Below are positions 1 through 6,443 of a stretch of DNA of 39,936 nt, piece after piece. The translations under genes were made by a program, and so were the position numbers. The notes beneath the pieces were generated by a model. That model made no database searches. It had not been told where the DNA came from and worked only from the letters and a program-made list of their open reading frames with translations. This DNA comes from Janibacter hoylei PVAS-1. Its GTDB lineage: Bacteria; Actinomycetota; Actinomycetes; Actinomycetales; Dermatophilaceae. The stretch covers positions 1 through 39,936 of the forward strand of contig NZ_ALWX01000011.1 of assembly GCF_000297495.1 (NCBI RefSeq). The letters run 5' to 3'. Every line of letters starts with the position of its first letter. Within the stretch, counting starts at the first letter, position 1.

Positions 1-510
1 CTTGGCAGTCTCAGTTCGAAGACGCTCCCGATCTTCCGTGACCTCGTCGACGCACTCGAAGAGAGCGACGTGCGGATCGTCGGAACCGTCGTCGACTCGA
101 ACGCGAACCCCTTCCACGGCAATACGGTCTGGGACGCGTACTCCGAGGTCGTGACGCAACTGGTCGTCGGGAACATCAACCGCAACGAGCTCGGCTGTGT
201 CTTCGTGGACCGGATCACGACCCCACCGCAGGTGAACCTCGGCGACCTCATCAAGCGGCGACTCAACCACCGGCTGGATCAGCGTCCGATCGTGCTCGCA
301 ACCTCACTCAACTCGAAGTCATCTGACCTGCTCCAGGCCGCCGACCTCTGCGCCGGCGCGATCCGCGCACAGCGCATGCGGAGCACCGAGAAGCCTGAGA
401 AGCTCCGCATCATCAACCAGCTTGCGCTCGCCTTCGGAGCAACGACCCTCGAGGACGCCCGCCTGCGACGACTGAACATTCAGACCATGAAGACCAAGGC
501 AAGAAGGTGA
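1..510 (+). CDS. DUF3800 domain protein, C-terminal part
   Basis: The reading frame is open from the first base, so the 5' end lies outside the window; 169 residues are visible. The segment LLQAADLCAGAI near the C terminus matches the conserved (L)Q(L/A)AD-x-x-AGA motif of DUF3800 proteins, which have an RNase H-like fold with acidic residues. An aspartate in VGTVVDSN may belong to the acidic core. DUF3800 genes are common on phages, plasmids and defence islands, but their biochemical role is not established. The gene ends at a convergent terminator shared with the minus-strand lipoprotein operon. The family call is from motif recognition only. Confidence 0.6.
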   Translation, partial: LGSLSSKTLPIFRDLVDALEESDVRIVGTVVDSNANPFHGNTVWDAYSEVVTQLVVGNINRNELGCVFVDRITTPPQVNLGDLIKRRLNHRLDQRPIVLATSLNSKSSDLLQAADLCAGAIRAQRMRSTEKPEKLRIINQLALAFGATTLEDARLRRLNIQTMKTKARR

Positions 511-691
511 CGCACCCCACTTCCGGGAATCCCATACAGAGGGCTATCGTTGCCAGTACATCGGGTCAGAGCTTCGGGCTCACAACTCGGTGTTCGGCCA
601 GAGCGCAAGGCTCACAGCCGATGACAGGAGACAGTAGGTCTCCCACGCACACGGCGGTTTGGGTGTCTCCCTAGCGGGGCAACAAGCCAGG

Positions 692-718
692 CGGGGCACC
701 CCATCACGGGGTGCCCCG
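692..718. terminator. Bidirectional intrinsic terminator
   Basis: A perfect 11-bp GC-rich stem (CGGGGCACCCC paired with GGGGTGCCCCG) encloses a 5-nt loop and is followed by TT. It lies between the DUF3800 gene and the oppositely oriented lipoprotein gene, where transcripts from both sides converge. Confidence 0.6.
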
Positions 719-805
719 TTCTCATGTCGTAGCGAGAAGGACCTCCGTCCGCTACAGCGACCGCCACGCGATCCCGGTCCGACTGAACGTGAACGCCCGG
801 GCCAA

Positions 806-1261
806 CTAGTACCTGACGACCTGCCCTCCAAGGTCCGCCTGCAGGCTCGCGGCGTCGTCAGAGTTGATGATCCAGTTCGGGCCGACGAGGAGCACTTCCT
901 CGTCCGTGAGCGCCGGGTCTGCGTCCTCGTCGTCTGCGAACATCTCGCGTGTCTCTTTGGCCATCGCTTTGTGAATCTGGACCGACTCGTCCCGTGAAGA
1001 CTCGGAGAGGTACGTCGTGAACACGTCCGAGTCCGAGCACCGTCCGGACTCTGCCGCGAGCTTGACGACGTTGTCCTGGACCCAAGATGGGCATGCGTAC
1101 CCGGCTGCGATGGCAGCGTCCTTCAGTTCCGAGACGGTGCCCACGCTCCCCAGTTCCGTCGACGCAGCAACCGCATCCGTCGAGCCCCCGTCGCCCCCAC
1201 AGCCGGCTAGGACCGCCACCCCCGCGGTTGCGATCGCGACCACTCCCCCAACACGCTTCAT
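806..1261 (-). CDS. Small lipoprotein, phage/actinobacterial type
   Basis: A 151-residue protein. The chosen ATG (1259-1261) gives MKRVGG, a hydrophobic stretch and the lipobox LAGC, typical of an SPase II-processed lipoprotein; a longer upstream reading would bury this signal. The mature part has two cysteines (ACPSW and GRCSD) that could form a disulfide, and the string LLVGPNWII, seen in a widespread family of uncharacterised actinobacterial and phage lipoproteins. The start overlaps the stop of the DUF3263-like gene by 4 nt (ATGA), making it the last gene of a three-gene operon. Function is unknown. A surface lipoprotein in a prophage-like operon could act in superinfection exclusion, but this is inference. 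Confidence 0.6.
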   Translation of the reverse strand: MKRVGGVVAIATAGVAVLAGCGGDGGSTDAVAASTELGSVGTVSELKDAAIAAGYACPSWVQDNVVKLAAESGRCSDSDVFTTYLSESSRDESVQIHKAMAKETREMFADDEDADPALTDEEVLLVGPNWIINSDDAASLQADLGGQVVRY

Positions 1262-1482
1262 CCTGCCCGCCTCACCCTCGAGTCCCGAAGCCGCCGCAGC
1301 CGCGCGACGGTCACCGGATCGTGGCCCCACGCGGCCGGGTCGGTCAAGAGCCCGTTCACGATCTGCAGCGCCCGCACCTCAGTCAGCCCGAGCACCTTGT
1401 ACGCCGCGACCCGCCGCCCACGCTGCTGGTCGTGCGGCCACCGCCGCCACACCTCGAGCAGCTGCTCCTCGAGCTCGCTCAC
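1258..1482 (-). CDS. DUF3263-like small protein
   Basis: A 74-residue protein starting at GTG (1480-1482) behind a strong ribosome-binding site, GGAGGTGGGGGC. It carries the pattern of DUF3263: a basic helix (RRVAAYKVLGLTEVRALQI), then NGLLTDPAAWGHDP and a C-terminal VARLRRLRDSR. The family resembles a small helix-turn-helix domain in which a conserved 'ALxxDPxAxxxDPxxVxRLRRLR' tail follows. A role in DNA binding is likely but unproven. It overlaps the ImmA-like gene upstream (GTGA) and the lipoprotein gene downstream (ATGA), so the three are probably translationally coupled. Confidence 0.6.
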   Translation of the reverse strand: MSELEEQLLEVWRRWPHDQQRGRRVAAYKVLGLTEVRALQIVNGLLTDPAAWGHDPVTVARLRRLRDSRVRRAG

Positions 1483-1910
1483 GCCCCCACCTCCAGGGCG
1501 TTGATCCTGGCGACGATCACGGCCCGTTCCGCCGGGTGCAGGTGCCTGGCGTCGAGCCTCGCGCGCAGGGTGGGCTCGTCGACCCACAACTCGTCGGCAG
1601 CGGCCTCAAGGTCACCACGGGCCCACACGAGCGCGTCCGCGACATGATGCGGGTCCGGGAGGAGATACCGGGCTGCCGCGGCCGCGACCGCCGCCTCCGT
1701 GGCGTCGTCCTGGCATCCGTGGTCGCCGCGGCGCAGGTGCTCAAGCTCGTGCGCGAGGGTGCAGCGACGCTCGACCTGACCGAGCCGGCGGTCGAGCCAG
1801 ATTCGCGCCTCACCGTCGCTGGCACCCCACACTCCGGGGCGAAGGTCGACGTGGTGCACGACGACGTGCGCGAGAGCGCGGAGGTCACGCCACGGGTGAG
1901 GCAGATGCAT
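1479..1910 (-). CDS. ImmA/IrrE-type metallo-endopeptidase
   Basis: A 143-residue protein with the zincin motif HELEH (residues 55-59, in TLAHELEHLRRGDHG), characteristic of ImmA/IrrE peptidases (DUF955). In known systems ImmA cleaves the phage or ICE immunity repressor to trigger excision. The N terminus, about residues 5-45, matches the short family fold preceding the metal site. The start at 1908-1910 was chosen because upstream in-frame sequence has no family character; there is no clear ribosome-binding site, so the start is uncertain. Downstream are a DUF3263-like gene and a lipoprotein gene with 4-nt overlaps. No Xre/ImmR-type repressor substrate is visible nearby. Confidence 0.75.
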   Translation of the reverse strand: MHLPHPWRDLRALAHVVVHHVDLRPGVWGASDGEARIWLDRRLGQVERRCTLAHELEHLRRGDHGCQDDATEAAVAAAAARYLLPDPHHVADALVWARGDLEAAADELWVDEPTLRARLDARHLHPAERAVIVARINALEVGA

Positions 1911-2165
1911 GCTCGAGATGCTGGCAGCCAGCGGTGACAGCCGTGGTGTCAGGCCTTGAGCCTTTCTCGGGGGGTGAAAGTGTTCCCGCCACCGCCATGC
2001 TGCGGCACATAGGGCGATGCAGGAGCAACGATCCCATCGTCGTTGTCCGGCCCCGCCCTCAAGTTCGACCAGCCCGGAGACCGGAAGGTCGTCACCATCT
2101 CCGGCCCGCCGCAGGCCCGCCAGGAGCGCGAGTACGACCCGCCGGTCACGCGGAGGCGATCTGAC

Positions 2166-2966
2166 ATGGACCGCTACTTCGACCCCGAGCTGCGAAGCGC
2201 AAGGTGGCGGCCGCTCGTGGTGAGCGCCTCCTGCACGGCGACGGCGGCCATGCGGTTGCCGCTCCACGCCTTGCCCCACAGCTGCGAAGCCTCGGTGAGG
2301 GCCTTCGCGCCCCCGACCGGCGTCGGCGTCTGGGTGCCGCGCAACATCGAGGCGATCCACCTCGCCAACGGCTGGAACAACGGTGTCGGCTACCACTTCA
2401 TGGTTGACCAGGCCGGCACCATCTACGAGGGCCGCGGCTGGGACAACATCGGCGCCCACTCCCCGCCGCACAACACTGACGGCCTCGGCGTGTACGTCGC
2501 CATCGGCGGCGACCAGAAGCCCACCGACGCCGCGCTCGCCTCCGTGCGTGCCCTCTACGACGAGGCGTGCAAGAAGACCGGCCGCACCCTCTACAAGCGC
2601 TGGCACGGCTACGACTACGCGACCGCGTGCCCCGGCCCCCACCTCATCGCGTGGGTCAAGGCCGGGATGCCCGTCAAGAGCACCACCCCTGCAGCATCCA
2701 CCCCGAAGAGAGACGAGTACGACATGGCTTCCCTTGACGACCTCCGCAAGATCGTCCGCGAGCACGCGGGCGCGCAGCTGACCGACAAGGTCACCCTCTC
2801 CCCCGGCACCGCCAAGGCCATCGGGTGGGGCGACCGGAAGAACCCGACCATGACCCTCGGCGGCATCCTGCAGAACTCCCTGCGCCTGTCCGCCGACGCT
2901 GCCGCCGGCATCACTCGCACCCGCGAGGAGTTGGCCGCCCTCGCCGACGAGATCGAGCGACAGTGA
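2166..2966 (+). CDS. PGRP-type N-acetylmuramoyl-L-alanine amidase (phage endolysin)
   Basis: Read from ATG 2166 (GGAGG at 2152-2156, 9-nt spacing), the protein has 266 residues. Residues 60-160 match Amidase_2/PGRP: NIEAIHLANGW, GYHFMVDQAGTIYEGRG, GAHSPPHNTDGLGVYVAIGG, then the zinc ligands H147 (KRWHGYD) and C155 (ATACPG). These enzymes cleave the amide between muramic acid and the stem peptide. The first zinc-ligand histidine, normally an HHT-like motif about 20 residues before NIEAIH, is not recognisable, and residues 15-55 look unlike the family, so the N terminus may be rearranged. The C-terminal 90 residues may bind the wall. A membrane-protein gene and a holin follow, forming a lysis cassette. 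The frame stays open upstream to 2043. Confidence 0.75.
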   Translation: MDRYFDPELRSARWRPLVVSASCTATAAMRLPLHALPHSCEASVRAFAPPTGVGVWVPRNIEAIHLANGWNNGVGYHFMVDQAGTIYEGRGWDNIGAHSPPHNTDGLGVYVAIGGDQKPTDAALASVRALYDEACKKTGRTLYKRWHGYDYATACPGPHLIAWVKAGMPVKSTTPAASTPKRDEYDMASLDDLRKIVREHAGAQLTDKVTLSPGTAKAIGWGDRKNPTMTLGGILQNSLRLSADAAAGITRTREELAALADEIERQ

Positions 2967-3116
2967 CCCCCCGGCGCGCTCATCCTCACCCAGACCGACG
3001 CCCTCCACAGCCGCGACCGCGACGCTGCCCTCGCCCGCGCACTCGGCCTCTTCCTTTCCGGCTGCCTCATCCTCGCGTGGGCCGCCCTGCGCATCCTCGA
3101 CACGATCGGAGCCTGA
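2963..3116 (+). pseudogene. Small phage membrane protein, frameshifted in a C6 run
   Basis: As written, no start codon opens the frame ending at TGA 3114-3116, yet that frame encodes a convincing hydrophobic protein (LGLFLSGCLILAWAALRIL). A GTG at 2963-2965 overlaps the amidase stop as GTGA, the usual coupled arrangement. Removing one C from the six at 2967-2972 joins this GTG to the hydrophobic frame and gives a 50-residue protein beginning VTPGALILTQTDA, with one transmembrane helix at about residues 28-46. Its place between endolysin and holin suggests a lysis accessory or spanin-like function. The single-base error may be in the sequence rather than in the organism. Confidence 0.55.
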
Positions 3117-3120
3117 ACCC

Positions 3121-3525
3121 ATGGCCAAGCACGCCACCCCTCGCGCCCTGACCATTCTCGGCCGCGAGCCGGCCGCGTGGGTCGGCCTCGTCGAGGCACT
3201 GCTCGCCCTCCTCGTCGTCTTCACGCTCGGCGTGAGCGCCGAGTCGGCCGTCCTCATCATGGCGGTCGTCTCCGCGCTCGCCGGCGTCTACACCGCGTGG
3301 ACCACCCGCGACACCGCCCTCGGCGCCATCGTCGGTCTGGCCAAGGCGTCGATCTCTCTCGCGGCGTACTACGGGCTGGACCTCTCCGTTGGGCAGCAGG
3401 GCGCCCTCATGGCCCTCGTGCCCGTGCTCCTCGGCTTCTGGCAGCGCACCCAGACCGCGCCCGTGTCCGACCCGGTCGACCCCAGCCCAGCCCAAGTCGT
3501 GCCCGTCACCGACGACACTGCCTGA
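3121..3525 (+). CDS. Phage holin-like membrane protein
   Basis: A 134-residue protein with three to four hydrophobic segments: WVGLVEALLALLVVFTLG (about 20-37), AVLIMAVVSALAGVYTAW (about 43-60), ALGAIVGLAKASISLAAYYG (about 66-85) and ALMALVPVLLGFW (about 94-106). A charged Pro/Val-rich tail follows. Size, topology and position directly after an endolysin fit actinophage holins, which permeabilise the membrane so the endolysin reaches the wall. The start codon is preceded by GGAG about 10 nt upstream, and the gene lies 4 nt after the small membrane-protein gene. Two hairpins follow, so it is the last gene of the lysis unit. Confidence 0.7.
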   Translation: MAKHATPRALTILGREPAAWVGLVEALLALLVVFTLGVSAESAVLIMAVVSALAGVYTAWTTRDTALGAIVGLAKASISLAAYYGLDLSVGQQGALMALVPVLLGFWQRTQTAPVSDPVDPSPAQVVPVTDDTA

Positions 3526-3550
3526 CCTTCCCTCCACCTCGCATGCGACT

Positions 3551-3585
3551 GCGCCCCCTTCGCCCATCACGGCGAAGGGGGGCGC
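3551..3585 (+). terminator. Terminator hairpin after the lysis genes
   Basis: GCGCCCCCTTCGCC pairs with GGCGAAGGGGGGCGC across a 6-nt loop with one bulged G, and TCTTCGTC follows. It lies 26 nt after the holin stop. Confidence 0.5.
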
Positions 3586-3628
3586 TCTTCGTCGTGCTCA
3601 GGGGTGGGCGGCCCGCACAGCGGGGAAC

Positions 3629-3663
3629 GTGAAGGCCCCTCCCGAGACGGGAGGGGCCTTCAC
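3629..3663. terminator. Bidirectional terminator, 16-bp perfect stem
   Basis: GTGAAGGCCCCTCCCG and its exact complement CGGGAGGGGCCTTCAC enclose a 3-nt AGA loop. It sits between the holin and the oppositely oriented AAA ATPase and ends 25 nt before the ATPase stop, so it can serve both transcripts. Confidence 0.65.
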
Positions 3664-3688
3664 TCTGGGAGGTTCTTGGCGAGGATCG

Positions 3689-4906
3689 CTACTCAATAAG
3701 TTGATTCCAGTCGGTAGCCGAATCGTATTTGAAGAGGTCCCCCTGATATCCGTCAGGGATTAGGTTTTGGGCTAGGGCGGCCATGATGGCAAACGGCTGC
3801 ATAAGAGGATCTCGGAAGCGATATCTGAATTTTCGAGGCTCTCCTTTGCGCTGTAGAACCTCGCCTCGCCCATCGCTCAGGAACTCAGAAAGGTGCCGCG
3901 AGAATGCCGGGATATCATAGGGGCGACCCATAATTCGCGACAACGGCTCCTTGACCGAGGCAGCTGTGAAGTAACCCAGTTCATCCTTCTCGGCGAGGGC
4001 GCATGCCGCCAATACCTGAGCGAAAAGACTCTCGGGACGCGGGGACTGTGTGGCTGCCATGTAGGCAGAACGTGCGGAGTGGGTGCCCTCTACGTAGTTC
4101 TTTGCAGCGCGCTCCACATGGTGGAGCGAGACATGGTCCAAGTCCTCCTGAACCGTCAACGTGCCGGCGCCCAGGGACAGTGCATGAGCGTATGTTGGAA
4201 GACCCTCTGCGAGCTTGACGATCCGGCCAAGCGCAGCGTTGTCCACTGTCATGTCTGCTTCACGGAAGCCCTCGATGATTAACTCTGCGATCTCGCGTTG
4301 TACCATGCGCGGCATCGCCACCTCCTCGAGCGCTCGCCGCACTGACTCATGCTCACCAATCAACTGCTCAATAGAGTCAGACACGCCGACCAAAACAAGC
4401 TTGGTGGGGATCGCGCGATCTGACAGGGCCTTGATCGTGTCCGCCATCAACGAGAGGGCGTCGCCATCATCCAAACGATCATACTCATCAATCACGATGA
4501 CCATGGGCGGATCAACCTTGGCCAAATGCTGTCTGATCTCGTCCGGAGACGGCTTCCCATACGCCCATGCGTCAGGAACAGTTAATCCAACTTCTGAGAA
4601 GATGCGCGTCCAAACAGTCTTGAATGTGTCGTCCACGCCACAGTTCACTCTCACAGCGTATTCACGAAAACTGCTGCTGGTAGGCACAAGCAACTCAGAC
4701 AGAATATTGGCCAGAGACGTCTTGCCGACCCCCCGTTCTCCATAAAGAACGATATGCCGTCCAGGCTGAGCCACAGCGCCAGTAATTTGCATAATTTGCT
4801 CGAAACGCCCAGCAAAAGCCTTCCGCTTGCTGATCGGTGTTGAAGGGGTGAAGACCTGGTTGAGTCGATGAATTTTACCGAGTTTCGCGTCTTCACTGAC
4901 TGTCAT
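3689..4906 (-). CDS. AAA ATPase, Orc1/STAND-like, probable defence or mobile-element gene
   Basis: A 405-residue protein with a P-loop GERGVGKT (56-63), Walker B VIVIDEYDRL (136-145) and a sensor-1-like stretch TKLVLVGVSD. A helical region and a basic winged-helix-like C terminus follow, ending in a segment (about 335-385) where KFRYRFRDPLMQPFAIM is typical of AAA ATPases found next to phage-defence genes. ATP-dependent switching is expected; the target is unknown and no partner effector is encoded next to it. Base composition is clearly lower in GC than the flanks, with many A/T third positions, pointing to recent acquisition. AGGGG five bases before the ATG serves as ribosome-binding site. 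It may be a stand-alone defence ATPase or a replication-type Orc/Cdc6-like protein. Confidence 0.65.
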   Translation of the reverse strand: MTVSEDAKLGKIHRLNQVFTPSTPISKRKAFAGRFEQIMQITGAVAQPGRHIVLYGERGVGKTSLANILSELLVPTSSSFREYAVRVNCGVDDTFKTVWTRIFSEVGLTVPDAWAYGKPSPDEIRQHLAKVDPPMVIVIDEYDRLDDGDALSLMADTIKALSDRAIPTKLVLVGVSDSIEQLIGEHESVRRALEEVAMPRMVQREIAELIIEGFREADMTVDNAALGRIVKLAEGLPTYAHALSLGAGTLTVQEDLDHVSLHHVERAAKNYVEGTHSARSAYMAATQSPRPESLFAQVLAACALAEKDELGYFTAASVKEPLSRIMGRPYDIPAFSRHLSEFLSDGRGEVLQRKGEPRKFRYRFRDPLMQPFAIMAALAQNLIPDGYQGDLFKYDSATDWNQLIE

Positions 4907-4916
4907 GCCCCTAATG

Positions 4917-4942
4917 CTCTACTACAAGTAGAGCCCTGTCAA
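4917..4942 (-). promoter_or_regulatory. Putative promoter and operator of the AAA ATPase gene
   Basis: On the minus strand a perfect TTGACA (4937-4942) is followed by the inverted repeat CTCTAC-TACAA-GTAGAG (4917-4933), ending 11 nt before the ATG. The repeat would overlap the spacer and -10 region, a typical place for a repressor to bind. No clear -10 hexamer stands out, so this is a prediction. Confidence 0.35.
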
Positions 4943-5033
4943 CTACTAAGTACGCCTACGACGCTGCACCATCGCCGCCGCTGCCTCGCCTCCGGGCCCC
5001 GCCCCAGCCGACAGCGACAAGCCAGCCTCGCAC

Positions 5034-5039
5034 TAGTGT
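5034..5039 (+). promoter_or_regulatory. -10 element for a leaderless transcript
   Basis: TAGTGT lies 7 nt before the ATG at 5047, the spacing at which transcription would start at or beside the start codon. No ribosome-binding site is present. Leaderless transcripts are common in actinobacteria. A -35 element is not evident. Confidence 0.3.
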
Positions 5040-5046
5040 CACCCAC

Positions 5047-5208
5047 ATGGCGCGCTACCCCTCTGGCATCACCCCCATGCCGAGCCGAGACGTCGCCGAC
5101 GCGCGCGCACGAGCCGCTCAGATCGCTCTCGAGGGGCACGCTAGCTGGTCAGTTGGCTCTCGACATGCGGACCCGGACTACCCGCCATACGGTGTCGTTC
5201 ATGGATAA
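5047..5208 (+). CDS. Small hypothetical protein, 53 aa
   Basis: The frame encodes MARYPSGITPMPSRDVADAR and an alanine-rich helix, then a Gly/Pro/Tyr-rich tail. It is not recognised. Support comes from the -10-like TAGTGT 7 nt upstream, and from the stop overlapping the start of the next small gene (ATGGATAA), which suggests coupled translation. It could be a cytosolic partner or regulator of the downstream membrane peptide. Short length and lack of homologs in memory keep confidence low. Confidence 0.35.
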   Translation: MARYPSGITPMPSRDVADARARAAQIALEGHASWSVGSRHADPDYPPYGVVHG

Positions 5209-5299
5209 ACCACCGGGGGGAACCGGTCTGCCGTTGTGGGTGCTCGCAGTCCTCGTGATTGGCACCCTGGCCGTCGTCATCGGGACGACCCTGTTCTAG
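5201..5299 (+). CDS. Single-helix membrane microprotein, 32 aa
   Basis: MDKPPGGTG is followed by one hydrophobic helix (LPLWVLAVLVIGTLAVVIG) and ends TTLF. It is probably an inner-membrane peptide with one transmembrane segment. Its start codon lies inside the stop region of the 53-aa gene. The architecture, PGG then WVLA-x-V-x-x-G-x-x-VVIG-x-x-x-F, closely parallels the 33-aa peptide encoded at 11393-11495, which supports both as real genes. Small single-helix peptides of this kind include type I toxins and membrane-complex regulators; the role here is unknown. Confidence 0.45.
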   Translation: MDKPPGGTGLPLWVLAVLVIGTLAVVIGTTLF

Positions 5300-5437
5300 C
5301 CAGAACTGACCGAGGACGATGCAGGCAATGCGCGAGGTCGCCGCGATGCCTCGGCTCCGCAGCTGATTCGTGGGACTGGGCCTTGTCCAAGCCATCGCGC
5401 CGGACGATACTCACAAGGACCAGATGGGAGGTCGCTC

Positions 5438-5584
5438 ATGAGCATCAAGGTCACGCGCGAACAGGTCGCCGCAGCCAAGATCATTCGCGCGCTCGACAAG
5501 GCCGAGGGACGCAAGAGCGATGAGTGGATCCTCAGGCTGATCAACGCCAAGGAACGACGGGCGGACCGCGTCCACGGTGACTGA
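5438..5584 (+). CDS. Small hypothetical protein, 48 aa
   Basis: An ATG preceded by GGGAGG (8-nt spacing) opens a 48-residue, strongly helical and charged protein: MSIKVTREQVAAAKIIRALD, then KAEGRKSDEWILRLINAKER. The good ribosome-binding site and amphipathic composition argue that it is real. The fold resembles a short DNA-binding or antitoxin-like helix bundle, but no family is recognised. It ends in TGATAG. Confidence 0.5.
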   Translation: MSIKVTREQVAAAKIIRALDKAEGRKSDEWILRLINAKERRADRVHGD

Positions 5585-5807
5585 TAGCGGCCGCCGGCAC
5601 ACGACAGTTCGATAGCGCGTGATTCGCGCGTCGTCACCCTCGCAGCGAAAGGCAGCCAGCAGATCCGTGTACGCATCGCTGGCCAAGAACACCTCGCCGA
5701 AGATCCACTCACCCCAGCAGCAGCCGTCGCCATACCCGGACTCTCGACCTACCGCCTCCAAAATGACGTCTGCCTCTACCCTCGTGCTCGAAAGGTGAGT
5801 GATTGTT
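5585..5807 (+). other. Open frame without a start codon
   Basis: Between the 48-aa gene and the next CDS, the frame of 5588-5790 reads like protein (RVVTLAAKGSQQIRVRI, then LAEDPLTPAAAVAIPGLS), but no ATG, GTG or TTG opens it. It may be a gene remnant or a gene hidden by an indel; no family is recognised. AAAGGTGAG at 5791-5799 serves the next gene. Confidence 0.3.
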
Positions 5808-6443
5808 GTGGCGTACGGCGAGCCTGTCTTCAGGGCCGATCGAGTGGATACCAACGGCATCGAGGTGTCGCTGGTCGGCCACTCCCGACACACCTCCACC
5901 GAATCCTGGATGACCTTCTCCTGGCGGACCAGGCTGTCCCCTGGGGGGAGCAACCGCCGGTTCTACATGCACCGCGGTGAGCCCTGGGGCATGAGCACTT
6001 CGGTCGCCCTGAGCATGCTCCACGAGTTGAACGACCAGCACCGCCTTTCCAGCGACCCCGCACCCACAGTCCGACCCGAGGTGCTCTTCTCGACATCCAT
6101 GACACCGGACATGCGCAGCAGGATCTGGACGCAGATCTGCCTACCCGAGGACCGTTGGAGCCAAGACGTGGAGTTCGTCGTGACGCAGGACCCCTACCGG
6201 CGCAACCAGTGGCGCAAGATCGGCATCGTTGACAGTGCGAGCGGACAAGTAGCGTTCCGGTCCACGACCCTGGATGGCACGTACCCACCGAAGAAGATCA
6301 TCCCGTCCTGGACGGATTGGTATCTCGACAACTCGATGCTGGATTGCGAGGGACGTGAGTTGGGAGCCTTCCTCGATCTTCTCACCGGTACTCGAGAGCC
6401 CATGGCTCGGACCTTACCCCCGGTTCATGGACACGGGGTGTGA
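5808..6443 (+). CDS. Hypothetical protein, 3' end replaced by an IS element
   Basis: Start GTG 5808 follows AAAGGTGAG with suitable spacing and gives VAYGEPVFRADRVDTNG. The 211-residue frame is soluble and aromatic-rich (SWMTFSWRTRLSPGG, FVVTQDPYRRNQW, IIPSWTDWYLDNSM), with no recognised family. From about residue 203 the frame runs into the left inverted repeat of the IS3 element (6418 onwards), so the last eight or so residues are IS-derived and the native C terminus is lost. No continuation beyond the IS at 7758 is convincing. The gene is probably inactivated or altered. It sits in a stretch of accessory genes and may have belonged to a defence system. Confidence 0.5.
   Translation: MAYGEPVFRADRVDTNGIEVSLVGHSRHTSTESWMTFSWRTRLSPGGSNRRFYMHRGEPWGMSTSVALSMLHELNDQHRLSSDPAPTVRPEVLFSTSMTPDMRSRIWTQICLPEDRWSQDVEFVVTQDPYRRNQWRKIGIVDSASGQVAFRSTTLDGTYPPKKIIPSWTDWYLDNSMLDCEGRELGAFLDLLTGTREPMARTLPPVHGHGV
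6418..6435. repeat. Terminal inverted repeat of IS3 element, orfB side
   Basis: CCCCGGTTCATGGACACG, an exact inverted copy of 7740-7757. Confidence 0.8.

Noticed and set aside
1262..1330. Longer N terminus for the lipoprotein (start at 1330)
   Set aside because: It would place an Arg/Ala-rich stretch before the lipoprotein signal and overlap the DUF3263-like gene.
2174..2380. 68-codon minus-strand frame resembling a capsid fragment
   Set aside because: Similarity is only a vague impression, and the plus-strand amidase frame with a good ribosome-binding site is better supported.
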